Source of the DNA: Shinella sp. SUS2
GTDB lineage: Bacteria > Pseudomonadota > Alphaproteobacteria > Rhizobiales > Rhizobiaceae
DNA length: 64,000 nucleotides
Reading direction: 5' to 3'
Assembly: GCF_001262505.1 (NCBI RefSeq)
Contig: NZ_KQ410724.1
Span: 248,001-312,000, forward strand
Below the pieces are notes generated by a model. That model was not told the origin of the DNA, did no database searches, and saw nothing but the letters and a program-made list of their open reading frames with translations. This document shows positions 1-7,571 of this stretch, in pieces (the stretch's first letter is position 1; each line of letters begins with the position of its first letter). A program made the translations under genes and the position numbers.

Positions 1-815
1 CCGAGCTTGCGCAGGACCGACAGGATTTTCGCGCTCGACGGGCCACCCGAAACGGGCGTACCGGTGCCGGGGGCGAAGGCGGGATCGAGGCAGTCGATAT
101 CGAAGGTCAGGTAGGTCGCACGATCGCCGACGTGATGCACGATCGCATCGGCGATCGCACCGGCGCTCATCTCCTCGACGTCGTAGCCATAGAGGATGCG
201 GATGCCGCAATCTTCGGGCGCATGGGTGCGGATGCCGATCTGGATCGACGTTTCGGGGTCGAGCAGCCCCTCGCGTACGGCCGTACCGACGAAGGAGCCG
301 TGGTCGATGCGGCCTTTCTCGTCCGCCCAGGTATCCTGATGCGCGTCGAACTGGACGAGGGAGAGCGGGCCGTATTTTTCCGCATGGGCGCGCAGCAGCG
401 GCAGCGTGATGAAATGATCGCCGCCGAGCGTCAGCATATAGGCGCCGGACTTCAGGATCTTCTTCGCCTCGCGCTCTATGGTGCCGGGCGTCTTATGGTG
501 GTTGCCGTAGTCGAGCAGGCAGTCGCCGTAGTCGATGACGGCCATGTCCTCGAAGAGGTCGCGCTCGAAGGGATATTGCGGGTCGTTGTCCATGATGGCA
601 GAGGCGCGGCGGATCGCCTGCGGCCCGAAGCGCGTGCCCGGCCGGTTGGAGGTGGCGGCATCGAAGGGGATGCCCCAGACCACCGCGTCGACGTCCTTAA
701 GCACTTTCGTGTAGCGCCGGCGCATGAAGGAGAGGATGCCCGCATGGGTCGGGTCCGAGGCGGCGCTTTTCAGCGTCTTGGCGGTGATGGCGTGGTCGAT
801 CGTCTTGTTGGCCAT
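1..815 (-). CDS. speB: Agmatinase / arginase-family ureohydrolase, 3' end outside window
   Basis: Binuclear manganese ureohydrolase expected to hydrolyse agmatine to putrescine and urea in the cytoplasm. About 271 residues are present; the C-terminus runs off the window. The family metal ligands are visible: GGDH (His about 134), DAHQD (Asp157, His159, Asp161) and the FDIDCLDPAFAPGTGTP motif (Asp239, Asp241). The start is the ATG at 815, preceded by a good GGAGG-type ribosome site. The gene is downstream of, and separated by a terminator from, rplM-rpsI, so it probably has its own promoter in 816-880. Agmatinase rather than arginase or formimidoylglutamase is inferred from overall similarity; substrate cannot be read from the motifs alone. 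Confidence 0.85.
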   Translation of the reverse strand, partial: MANKTIDHAITAKTLKSAASDPTHAGILSFMRRRYTKVLKDVDAVVWGIPFDAATSNRPGTRFGPQAIRRASAIMDNDPQYPFERDLFEDMAVIDYGDCLLDYGNHHKTPGTIEREAKKILKSGAYMLTLGGDHFITLPLLRAHAEKYGPLSLVQFDAHQDTWADEKGRIDHGSFVGTAVREGLLDPETSIQIGIRTHAPEDCGIRILYGYDVEEMSAGAIADAIVHHVGDRATYLTFDIDCLDPAFAPGTGTPVSGGPSSAKILSVLRKL

Positions 816-879
816 GTGTGTCCCTCCGAATTCTGGCGGGACGTTCGCCAATCGCGATCTTGAAGGCAAGGGGTTTCGC

Positions 880-918
880 GCTGAAAAACGAAAAGGCCGG
901 GGCGAACCCCGGCCTTTC
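880..918 (-). terminator. Rho-independent terminator of rplM-rpsI
   Basis: Perfect 11-bp stem (892-902 with 907-917), CGAA loop (TTCG on the transcribed strand), followed on the minus strand by TTTTCGTTTTT. It lies 25 nt beyond the rpsI stop codon. Confidence 0.85.
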
Positions 919-942
919 CTGAAGAACAAGTCTTCCGAGCGA

Positions 943-1419
943 TTAACGCTTGGAGAACTGGAACGAACGACGGGCCTTGGCCTTGCCGTACTTCTTGCGT
1001 TCGACGACGCGCGAGTCGCGGGTCAGGAAGCCGCCCTTCTTGAGGACCGAGCGCAGGCCCGGCTCGAAGTAGGTCAGTGCCTTGGAGATGCCGTGACGAA
1101 CGGCACCGGCCTGGCCGGAGAGGCCGCCGCCGGCGACAGTGGCGTCGATGTCGAACTGGCCGTCACGGGCAGCTGCGACGATCGGCTGCTGCAGGATCAT
1201 CTGCAGAACCGGGCGTGCGAAATAGGCTTCGAACGACTTGCCGTTGACGGTGATCTTGCCGGAGCCCGGCTTGACCCACACGCGGGCGACGGCGTCCTTG
1301 CGCTTGCCGGTGGCGTAGGAACGGCCCTGGGCGTCAACCTTCTTGACGTGAACCGGGGCGGAAGCGGCCGGAGCTGCAGCGGCGACGCCGAGGTCCTTGA
1401 GCGAGGAGAGGTCGGCCAT
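943..1419 (-). CDS. rpsI: 30S ribosomal protein S9
   Basis: Small-subunit ribosomal protein that reaches the P-site tRNA through its C-terminal tail. The 158-residue product carries an alanine/proline-rich N-terminal extension of about 30 residues, usual in alphaproteobacteria. The conserved core follows ([14 protein letters not shown], near residues 35-48) with [17 protein letters not shown] and the terminal [17 protein letters not shown] ending in the invariant SKR. It begins 2 nt after the rplM stop codon, so the two are translationally close and co-transcribed, the standard L13-S9 pairing. A strong terminator follows. Confidence 0.98.
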   Translation of the reverse strand: MADLSSLKDLGVAAAAPAASAPVHVKKVDAQGRSYATGKRKDAVARVWVKPGSGKITVNGKSFEAYFARPVLQMILQQPIVAAARDGQFDIDATVAGGGLSGQAGAVRHGISKALTYFEPGLRSVLKKGGFLTRDSRVVERKKYGKAKARRSFQFSKR

Positions 1420-1421
1420 TA

Positions 1422-1886
1422 TCAGGCGCTCCTTGTGTTCTTGCTGTTCAGCTTGGCGACGTCGAGGGCGACGGGCTGCTGGGCTTCATGCGGGTGGTTG
1501 GAGCCGGCGTAGACGCGCAGGTTCTTCATCTGGCGACGGCCGAGCGGGCCGCGCGGAACCATGCGTTCGACAGCCTTTTCGAGAACGCGCTCCGGGAAGC
1601 GGCCTTCGATGATCTGGCGAGCCGTACGCTCCTTGATGCCGCCCGGGTAACCGGTGTGCCAGTAGTACTTCTTGTCGGAGTACTTCTTGCCGGTGAAGAC
1701 GACCTTGTCGGCGTTGATGACGATGACGTTGTCGCCGTCGTCAACGTGGGGCGTGAAGGTTGCCTTGTGCTTGCCGCGCAGGCGGTTGGCGATGAGGGTA
1801 GCGAGGCGACCGACAACGAGGCCTTCGGCGTCGATGAGGATCCACTTCTTTTCTACCTCGGCGGGCTTCTGTACGAAGGTTGCCAT
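1422..1886 (-). CDS. rplM: 50S ribosomal protein L13
   Basis: Large-subunit ribosomal protein of 154 residues, full length. The family signatures [46 protein letters not shown] and [14 protein letters not shown] ([19 protein letters not shown]) are all present. It is the first gene of the rplM-rpsI operon, with a near-consensus promoter about 130 bp upstream, leaving a leader of roughly 120 nt in which autogenous control could act; no leader structure was proven by eye. Confidence 0.98.
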   Translation of the reverse strand: MATFVQKPAEVEKKWILIDAEGLVVGRLATLIANRLRGKHKATFTPHVDDGDNVIVINADKVVFTGKKYSDKKYYWHTGYPGGIKERTARQIIEGRFPERVLEKAVERMVPRGPLGRRQMKNLRVYAGSNHPHEAQQPVALDVAKLNSKNTRSA

Positions 1887-2012
1887 GGGAGATGTCTTTC
1901 TTTTGCGATCCCGAGGCTTTTTGGGCGACGGGCGTTTCTTGTTGCTTGGTTTGGCGTCCTGTGGATACCAAAAAAAACGAACGCAGCCCGAGAGGCCGCG
2001 ATCTGGGGTGGC

Positions 2013-2040
2013 TTATAAGCGAGAGCCATTTTGGCGTCAA
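2013..2040 (-). promoter_or_regulatory. Sigma-70 type promoter of rplM-rpsI
   Basis: Minus-strand TTGACG (2035-2040), 16-nt spacer, TTATAA (2013-2018) followed by G. Close to consensus and correctly placed for the ribosomal operon; predicted start near 2006. Confidence 0.75.
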
Positions 2041-2072
2041 GGGACGCGACCTGGATGGTGTTAAAGATAGTT

Positions 2073-2104
2073 CAATAAAAACAATACCTTGTCGATGAGG
2101 TATT
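2073..2104 (-). terminator. Terminator of the thioesterase gene
   Basis: AATACCT/AGGTATT hairpin (2083-2089 with 2098-2104, 8-nt loop) followed on the minus strand by GTTTTTATT. It lies just past the stop codon at 2118 and upstream of the rplM promoter. Confidence 0.65.
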
Positions 2105-2117
2105 TTGATACCGCAAA

Positions 2118-2549
2118 TTATCGCGGTGGAATCGAATAGGTCGCGGTGGCGTGGGCTACCAGATCTTCGCCATCCGCGCCGAAAATCGACGCCTCGATCA
2201 CTGCCAGCCGCTTGCCGAGCTTGAGAAGCCGGCAGGTGCAGGAGAGGGGGCCGGGTTCGGGCTTGCGCAGGAAATTGATGTTGAGACTGGTCGTGACGGC
2301 GAGCGCCACGGGGCCGATATGCGCCAGCACGACGCAATAGGCCGCCACATCCGCCAGCGCGAACAGGGTGGGGCCGGAGACCGTGCCACCAGGGCGCAGG
2401 TGCCGCTCGTTCGGATCTAGCCGCATGACGACCGTACCGGACCTGACCTCGGTCACGTCGAAAACCTTTCCGTCCGTGTGGATCTGCGGAAAATCGGTTT
2501 CGAGGAACCGGTTCAGGGCGTCCCGGTCCATGATGGGCGTCAGGTTCAC
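2118..2549 (-). CDS. PaaI-family hotdog thioesterase
   Basis: Hotdog-fold acyl-CoA thioesterase of about 143 residues. The segment RPGGTVSGPTLFALADVAAYCVV carries the PaaI/4HBT-like motif (G-G-x-x-S-G-x-x-x-F-x-L-A-D) that forms the active-site helix, followed by SLNINFLRKP, the usual second conserved strand. I chose the GTG at 2549 because an AAGGAGAA ribosome site lies 5 nt upstream; an open frame extends further to 2603 but without a site, and an ATG at 2531 is internal. Substrate unknown. It is divergent from the enoyl-CoA hydratase relative at 2687, which may hint at a shared acyl-CoA role (inference). Confidence 0.8.
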   Translation of the reverse strand: MNLTPIMDRDALNRFLETDFPQIHTDGKVFDVTEVRSGTVVMRLDPNERHLRPGGTVSGPTLFALADVAAYCVVLAHIGPVALAVTTSLNINFLRKPEPGPLSCTCRLLKLGKRLAVIEASIFGADGEDLVAHATATYSIPPR

Positions 2550-2686
2550 GGCGTTCTCCTTCGTCTGCCCTGCGTTTACAGACCGGTTTGTGCCGGGGAG
2601 CAAGCCCTCTCAAAGTCTATGTCGCCACGCTTGAAACCGTCTCTCGCGAGGCGTAGGACCGCAGATGAAACAGAATGGAGGCGATC

Positions 2687-3508
2687 ATGGCGGATGTGGT
2701 GTCGTTCAGGAAAGAGGAACCAGCCGGGCTGGTGCGCATCGAGCGCCAGGGGCCGGTCGTCCGTATCACGCTCAACAATCCGCCCGCCAACGCCCTCTCG
2801 ATTGCCGTCATGGAGGCGCTTGGCGACGCGCTGGATGTCGTGGCCGGTGACGAGGCCACCCGCGTCGTCGTGCTCGCCTCGACCGGAAAAGTCTTCTCCG
2901 CCGGCCATGACCTCAAGGAAATGACCGCCCGCCGTACGGATGAAGACGGCGGCCGCGCCTTCTTCGAAAAGACCATGCGCATGGCGGCCGATATCATGCT
3001 GAAGATCGCCGCGCTGCCGCAGCCCGTCGTTGCCGAGATTGACGGCCTCGCCACGGCCGCCGGCTGCCAGCTCGTGGCAAGCTGCGATCTCGCCATCTGC
3101 ACGGACACCTCGACCTTCTGCACGCCCGGCGTCAATATCGGGCTGTTCTGCTCGACGCCGATGGTCGCCGTCACCCGCGCCGCGCACCCCAAGCAGGCGA
3201 TGGAAATGCTTTTGACCGGCGAGACGATCGACGCCTCGACGGCCAAGGATTTCGGCCTCGTCAACCGCATCGTGCCGCAGCAATACCTGCGCCAGGTGGT
3301 CGACAAATACGCCGCCGTCATCGCCTCGAAGTCGCCGCAGGCCCTGCGCATCGGCAAGGCCGCCTTCCGCGCCCAGGCCGGCTTGCCGCTCGCCGAAGCC
3401 TACGACGTCGCCGTCGCGGCAATGGCCGACAACATGCTCGTCGACGATGCGAAAGAGGGGATCGGCGCCTTTCTCGGCAAGCGCATGCCGGAGTGGAGGC
3501 AGAAGTAG
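2687..3508 (+). CDS. Enoyl-CoA hydratase/isomerase family protein (ECHDC3-like)
   Basis: Crotonase-fold protein of 273 residues. The oxyanion-hole segments are visible: STGKVFSAGHDLKEM near residues 65-80 and VVAEIDGLATAAGCQLVASCDLAI near 116-140. At the positions where classical hydratases use two catalytic glutamates the sequence reads TFCTPGVNIGLFCSTPMV, as in the ECHDC3-like branch, so hydratase activity is doubtful and another crotonase reaction is possible. The ATG at 2687 has GGAGG (2677-2681) ahead of it; the in-frame ATG at 2675 lacks one. The next small gene starts on its stop codon. Confidence 0.85.
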   Translation: MADVVSFRKEEPAGLVRIERQGPVVRITLNNPPANALSIAVMEALGDALDVVAGDEATRVVVLASTGKVFSAGHDLKEMTARRTDEDGGRAFFEKTMRMAADIMLKIAALPQPVVAEIDGLATAAGCQLVASCDLAICTDTSTFCTPGVNIGLFCSTPMVAVTRAAHPKQAMEMLLTGETIDASTAKDFGLVNRIVPQQYLRQVVDKYAAVIASKSPQALRIGKAAFRAQAGLPLAEAYDVAVAAMADNMLVDDAKEGIGAFLGKRMPEWRQK

Positions 3509-3741
3509 TGGCCCGGATTACACATTTTCAGCGCGACCAAATGGACCGCCTTCAGCTTCACGATGAAGTTGATGCAAAGCTGTTTGTTCAAAACTACGAT
3601 GGTCGAAAGCTTGTTCAAATATCAACTTATGGGCGTTCCAGCCGGCAGGATGTTGGCAAGATGAGCCAAACGTTTCAATTGGACGAGGAAGCGGCCCGCC
3701 AATTGTTTGGGATTATGAAGGCTGAATTTGGCTTTGAGTAA
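3508..3741 (+). CDS. Small conserved hypothetical protein (77 aa)
   Basis: Begins at a GTG overlapping the last base of the upstream stop codon (TAGTG), with GGAGG at 3495-3499, so it is probably translated by coupling. The product is hydrophilic, with no signal or membrane segment, rich in Asp/Gln, and ends in MKAEFGFE. I recall similar short rhizobial proteins being labelled methionyl-tRNA formyltransferase, but none of that enzyme's domains is present; I assign no function. Base composition is visibly more AT-rich than its neighbours. Confidence 0.65.
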   Translation: MARITHFQRDQMDRLQLHDEVDAKLFVQNYDGRKLVQISTYGRSSRQDVGKMSQTFQLDEEAARQLFGIMKAEFGFE

Positions 3742-3744
3742 CTG

Positions 3745-4581
3745 CTAAGCCAGCTTCAGCACCAGGACCCCTGCTGCGATCACCGCGCCGGCGATGTAGC
3801 GCCAGATGCTGGCCTTTTCCTTGAGGATGAAGACCGAGATGAGGAGGGCGAAGAGGATGGCGGTTTCGCGCAGCGCCGCGACGGTGGCCACCGGCGCCTT
3901 GGTCATCGCCCAGAGGGCAAGGCCGTAGGAGGCGATGGAGCCGGCGCCGCCGAAGAGGCCGCGCGCCCAGTTGCGCCGCACATGCGTCCAGACCGGCCGG
4001 CTGCCCCGCCGCGCGACGGCCCAGCCGAAGAGCAGCACCGGCGGCAGCAGCGACATCCACAGTGTATAGGACACGGCATTGCCGGAAGCCCGCGCCCCGG
4101 CGGCGTCGACGAAGGTATAGGTGGCGATGACGGCGGCATTCGCCAGCGCATAGACGATGGCCCGCCGGCTGCCGTGGCGCGATTCGAAGGCGAGCGTCAG
4201 CACGCCGACGGAAATGACGAGAACGCCGGCCATCGCCCCCGGTGTCAGATGCTCGCCGAGGACGATGCCGCTTGTCATCGCGACCAGGAGAGGCGCGGCG
4301 CCGCGCATCAGCGGATAGACGAGGCCGATGTCGCCGGCCCGGTAGGCTGCGGCCACGAGCTGGAAATAGGCGAACTGCAAGGCGGCCGAGGTGAGCACGA
4401 AGGGCCAGGCCGCCGGGTTGGGCATGGGCACGAAGGGCAGGAAGGCAAGGCCGACCATGCCGCCGCCGAGCGAGACCATGGCCGCGTCGAGCGATTTGTC
4501 CGTGCCGGATTTGACGAGGGCATTCCAGACGGCATGAAGTGCCGCGCCGAACAGCACGAGAAAAAGAACGTCTAACGGCAA
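3745..4581 (-). CDS. EamA/DMT-family membrane transporter
   Basis: Inner-membrane exporter-type protein of 278 residues with about ten hydrophobic helices in two repeated five-helix halves; the second repeat starts near residue 145 and ends in AGAVIAAGVLVLKLA. LVYPLMRGAAPLLVAMTSGIVLGE matches the conserved EamA stretch. Translation appears to start at a TTG (4581) preceded by GAGG 7 nt upstream; the next ATG would delete the first helix. It converges on the small gene ending at 3741 with only 3 nt between stops. Substrate unknown. Confidence 0.85.
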   Translation of the reverse strand: MPLDVLFLVLFGAALHAVWNALVKSGTDKSLDAAMVSLGGGMVGLAFLPFVPMPNPAAWPFVLTSAALQFAYFQLVAAAYRAGDIGLVYPLMRGAAPLLVAMTSGIVLGEHLTPGAMAGVLVISVGVLTLAFESRHGSRRAIVYALANAAVIATYTFVDAAGARASGNAVSYTLWMSLLPPVLLFGWAVARRGSRPVWTHVRRNWARGLFGGAGSIASYGLALWAMTKAPVATVAALRETAILFALLISVFILKEKASIWRYIAGAVIAAGVLVLKLA

Positions 4582-4644
4582 TCTGGGACCTCGAAGGGCA
4601 GGCCATTGGGGGGAGGGGCTCGGTTCTTCATCTGCGCAATTTCA

Positions 4645-4659
4645 CCGATTTGCAATCGG
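4645..4659. repeat. Short palindrome CCGATT-TGC-AATCGG
   Basis: A 6-bp inverted repeat around three bases in the 241-bp gap between the transporter and the CoA-binding genes. It resembles the longer palindrome at 46755-46772. Nothing else recognisable was seen in this gap. Confidence 0.4.
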
Positions 4660-4822
4660 GATTCTCGCGGGTTTAGCGGCAAACCGGCCGAAGCTGACCC
4701 ACAATGGCACAAGCGGTGGCTGAACGGCTGCTCCGGCGTGGTCGTGTTCTTTAAGGTTCTGCGCTAGTCTGACGGGCAGGAAGACATGTGAGAGACGGTC
4801 GCGAACGCCGGAGGAGGCAGCG

Positions 4823-5260
4823 ATGAACCACGATCACTATCCCGACAGCTACATCCGCCACATTCTCGGATCCGTGCACACGATCGCGGTGCTCGGCGCT
4901 TCGCCGAACGATGGTCGGCCGAGCCACGGCGTCATGGGCTTCCTGCTCGGCAAGGGCTATCACGTCATCCCCGTCAATCCCGGCCATGCCGGCAAGACCA
5001 TTCTCGGCCAGCGGGTCTATGCGCATCTCGCCGATATCGCGGAGCCGATTGACATGGTCGATGTCTTTCGCGCGGCAAGCCAGTTCCCTGCCGTCGTCGA
5101 CGAGGTGCTGGCGCTCGCCCCGGGTCCCTCCGTGCTCTGGGGCCAGTTCACGGTGCGCGACGATGCCGCCGCCGCGCGGGCGGAAGCTGCCGGCATCCGG
5201 GTGGTCATGGATCGCTGCCCTGTGACGGAATATCCGGTGCTGATGCTCAAGGCCTCCTGA
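4823..5260 (+). CDS. CoA-binding domain protein, copy 1
   Basis: 145-residue Rossmann-type CoA-binding protein (YccU-like). The conserved glycine-rich opening IAVLGASPNDGRPSHGVMGFLLGKGYHVIPVNPGHAG is near residues 20-55 and is followed by PIDMVDVFRA and VVMDRCPVTEYP. A strong GGAGGAGG-type ribosome site precedes the ATG. It is followed after 65 bp by a paralogue with the same layout and the same first five residues apart from one change (MNHDHYPD / MNHDSYPD). Molecular role unknown; family members bind acyl-CoA-like ligands and may act as small metabolic sensors. Confidence 0.85.
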   Translation: MNHDHYPDSYIRHILGSVHTIAVLGASPNDGRPSHGVMGFLLGKGYHVIPVNPGHAGKTILGQRVYAHLADIAEPIDMVDVFRAASQFPAVVDEVLALAPGPSVLWGQFTVRDDAAAARAEAAGIRVVMDRCPVTEYPVLMLKAS

Positions 5261-5325
5261 GCGCCGCGCATATTGACTTCACGCAACGTTACCCCAATTC
5301 TCCGGCAGCAAAACGGGGTAGTCGC

Positions 5326-5754
5326 ATGAACCATGATTCCTATCCGGACTATTACATCGCCGACATCCTGCGCTCGACCAGGCTGATTGCGCTCGTCGGC
5401 GCCTCACCCAATCCGGAGCGCCCCAGCCACCGGGTCATGGCCTTCCTGCTGCGCAAGGGCTATCGGGTCATCCCGGTCAATCCCGGCCAGGCCGGCAAGG
5501 AAATCCTCGGCCAGCCCGTCGTCGGCCGTCTTGCCGATATCGTCGAGCCGATCGACATGGTCGACGTTTTCCGCGCAGCGGATGCGTTGCCGTCGGTCGT
5601 GGAGGAGGTGCTGGCGCTGAATCCGCTGCCCAAGGTGATCTGGGGGCAGCTCTCGGTGCGCCATGACGCGGCGGCGGCGGCAGCGGAGGCCGCGGGCGTG
5701 AAGGTGGTCATGGATCGTTGCCCGGCGATCGAGTATCCCCGTCTCGTCGCGTAA
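5326..5754 (+). CDS. CoA-binding domain protein, copy 2
   Basis: 142-residue paralogue of the preceding gene, colinear over its whole length with the same motifs (GASPNPERPSHRVMAFLL, VIPVNPGQAGKEILGQ, IDMVDVFRAADALPSVVEEVLAL, VVMDRCPAIEYP). The pair is a tandem duplication that has since diverged. A possible weak promoter (TTGACT at 5275) sits in the gap, so the copies may be separately expressed. No catalytic residues can be assigned. Confidence 0.85.
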   Translation: MNHDSYPDYYIADILRSTRLIALVGASPNPERPSHRVMAFLLRKGYRVIPVNPGQAGKEILGQPVVGRLADIVEPIDMVDVFRAADALPSVVEEVLALNPLPKVIWGQLSVRHDAAAAAAEAAGVKVVMDRCPAIEYPRLVA

Positions 5755-5810
5755 TTCGCCATCGGCGCAACGCGTATCGCCGCACCCGTGCTTTTCCGGA
5801 AAATCTTTCT

Positions 5811-5839
5811 TTGACCGGCTCTTAGCTCTCTGAAATAGT
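5811..5839 (+). promoter_or_regulatory. Candidate promoter of the sulfhydrylase gene
   Basis: TTGACC (5811-5816), 17-nt spacer, AATAGT (5834-5839). Predicted start about 5846, giving a leader near 25 nt, too short for a SAM riboswitch. Confidence 0.55.
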
Positions 5840-5869
5840 GCGCCCGACTTCAGCCAGGGAGGCCATTTC

Positions 5870-7153
5870 ATGACGAAGAACAAGCCCGGATTTGCAACGC
5901 TCGCCATCCACGCCGGCGCCCAGCCGGACCCGACGACGGGCGCGCGCGCCACGCCGATCTACCAGACCACGAGCTTCGTGTTCAACGACACGGACCACGC
6001 TGCCTCGCTTTTCGGCCTGCAGGCCTTCGGCAACATCTATACCCGCATCATGAACCCGACCCAGGCCGTGCTCGAGGAGCGCGTCGCGGCGCTCGAAGGC
6101 GGCACGGCGGCGCTCGCCGTCGCCTCAGGCCATGCCGCCCAGCTTCTCGTCTTCCACACGATCATGCGTCCGGGCGACAATTTCATCGCCGCACGCCGGC
6201 TCTATGGCGGCTCGGTCAACCAGTTCGGCCATGCTTTCAAGAGTTTCGACTGGCATGTGCGCTGGGCCGATACGGCCGATCTCTCCTCCTTCGAAAGCCA
6301 GATCGACGACAAGACCAAGGCGATCTTCATCGAGAGCCTGGCGAATCCGGGCGGCACCTTCGTGGATATCGCCGGCATTGCCGAAGTGGCGCACCGCCAC
6401 GGCCTGCCGCTCATCGTCGACAACACCATGGCGACACCCTATCTCGTGCGCCCGCTGGAGCACGGTGCCGACATCGTCGTGCATTCGCTGACCAAGTTCA
6501 TGGGCGGCCACGGCAATTCCATGGGCGGCGTCATCGTCGATGGCGGCACCTTCGACTGGACGGCCTCCGGCAAGTACCCTGCGCTGTCCGAGCCGCGGCC
6601 GGAATATGCCGGCATGGTGCTGCACGCCACCTTCGGCAATTTCGCCTTCGCCATCGCCTGCCGCGTTCTGGGCCTGCGCGATTTCGGCCCTGCCATCTCG
6701 CCCTTCAACGCCTTCCAGATCCTGACCGGCATCGAAACCCTGCCGCTCAGGATGCAGCGTCATTGCGACAATGCGCTCACCGTCGCCAAGTGGCTGAAGG
6801 GCCATGAAAAAATCTCCTGGGTCACCTATGCGGGCCTCGAGGACGATCCCAATCATGCCACCCAGCAGCGCTACTCGCCCAAGGGCGCCGGCGCCGTCTT
6901 CACCTTCGGCCTCAAGGGCGGCTACGAAGCGGGCAAGCGCTTTGTCGAGGGCCTGGAAATGCTTTCGCACCTCGCCAATATCGGCGACACGCGCTCCCTC
7001 GTCATCCACCCGGCCTCGACCACCCATCGCCAGCTCACCGAGGAGCAGCAGGTGGCCGCCGGCGCCGGTCCCGATGTCGTGCGCCTGTCGATCGGCATCG
7101 AGGATGTCGCCGACATCATCGCGGACATCGAGCAGGCGTTGGCCAAGGCGTGA
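5870..7153 (+). CDS. metY: O-acetylhomoserine aminocarboxypropyltransferase (sulfhydrylase)
   Basis: PLP enzyme of 427 residues joining O-acetylhomoserine and sulfide (or methanethiol) to make homocysteine (or methionine). The Cys/Met-metabolism fold type I features are complete: [22 protein letters not shown] (58-78), SGHAAQ (86-91), DNTMATPYL (184-192) and the PLP lysine in [12 protein letters not shown] at Lys209. The length and the NASGG-free but [19 protein letters not shown] loop fit the long MetY branch rather than the shorter MetZ/MetB group. An AGGGAGG site precedes the ATG. Alternative: O-succinylhomoserine as acyl donor. Confidence 0.88.
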   Translation: MTKNKPGFATLAIHAGAQPDPTTGARATPIYQTTSFVFNDTDHAASLFGLQAFGNIYTRIMNPTQAVLEERVAALEGGTAALAVASGHAAQLLVFHTIMRPGDNFIAARRLYGGSVNQFGHAFKSFDWHVRWADTADLSSFESQIDDKTKAIFIESLANPGGTFVDIAGIAEVAHRHGLPLIVDNTMATPYLVRPLEHGADIVVHSLTKFMGGHGNSMGGVIVDGGTFDWTASGKYPALSEPRPEYAGMVLHATFGNFAFAIACRVLGLRDFGPAISPFNAFQILTGIETLPLRMQRHCDNALTVAKWLKGHEKISWVTYAGLEDDPNHATQQRYSPKGAGAVFTFGLKGGYEAGKRFVEGLEMLSHLANIGDTRSLVIHPASTTHRQLTEEQQVAAGAGPDVVRLSIGIEDVADIIADIEQALAKA

Positions 7154-7161
7154 ATCTTAGC

Positions 7162-7206
7162 GGGCCGCCCGCGCCATTTCAGCAGGCGGCCCATTTCAGC
7201 AGGCGG
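7162..7206 (+). repeat. Hairpin plus duplicated 16-bp unit after metY
   Basis: GGGCCGCC (7162-7169) pairs with GGCGGCCC (7185-7192). A 16-bp unit, CCATTTCAGCAGGCGG, occurs at 7174-7189 and again at 7191-7206, running up to the cupin gene. It may be a weak terminator or attenuator altered by the tandem duplication. Confidence 0.45.
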
Positions 7207-7214
7207 ACAGGTCC

Positions 7215-7559
7215 ATGAGCAACACGCAATCCTTCGATGTCTCCGGCATCACACCCGAAGAGGGCCGCCCGGCCGCCGACCGGCTGATCTCCGGCGACCC
7301 GGTCTTCACCACCTGGAACATCGAGGAAGCCGACGGCGGCATCTATGCCGGCATCTGGCAATCGACGCCGGGAAAATGGCGCGTCCAGTACGACGAGTGG
7401 GAGTATTTCCACATCCTCGAGGGATATTCGATCTTGGTATCGGAAGATGGCGAGGCCACGCACCTGAAGGCCGGCGACCGCCTGATCCTGAGACCCGGCT
7501 TCAGGGGAACCTGGGAAGTCGTTGAAACGACTCGCAAGGACTACGTCATCCGCGTCTAG
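7215..7559 (+). CDS. Cupin-domain protein
   Basis: Small single-domain cupin of 114 residues of the Cupin_3 type (ureidoglycine-aminohydrolase-like). The core reads GIWQSTPGKWRVQYDEWEYFHILEGYSILVSEDGEATHLKAGDRLILRPGFRGTWEV split over residues 47-103; the W-E-Y-x-H-I-L-E-G and G-D-x-x-x-x-P-G-F-x-G-x-W elements are characteristic. It lacks the full two-histidine metal motif of classical cupins. Ligand and reaction unknown. It follows metY closely and may be read through from it. Confidence 0.75.
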   Translation: MSNTQSFDVSGITPEEGRPAADRLISGDPVFTTWNIEEADGGIYAGIWQSTPGKWRVQYDEWEYFHILEGYSILVSEDGEATHLKAGDRLILRPGFRGTWEVVETTRKDYVIRV

Positions 7560-7571
7560 GGTTTCCGGACC

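Noticed and set aside
5755..5869. SAM-II type riboswitch ahead of metY
   Set aside because: The likely promoter leaves only about 25 nt of leader and the pseudoknot motif is not visible.
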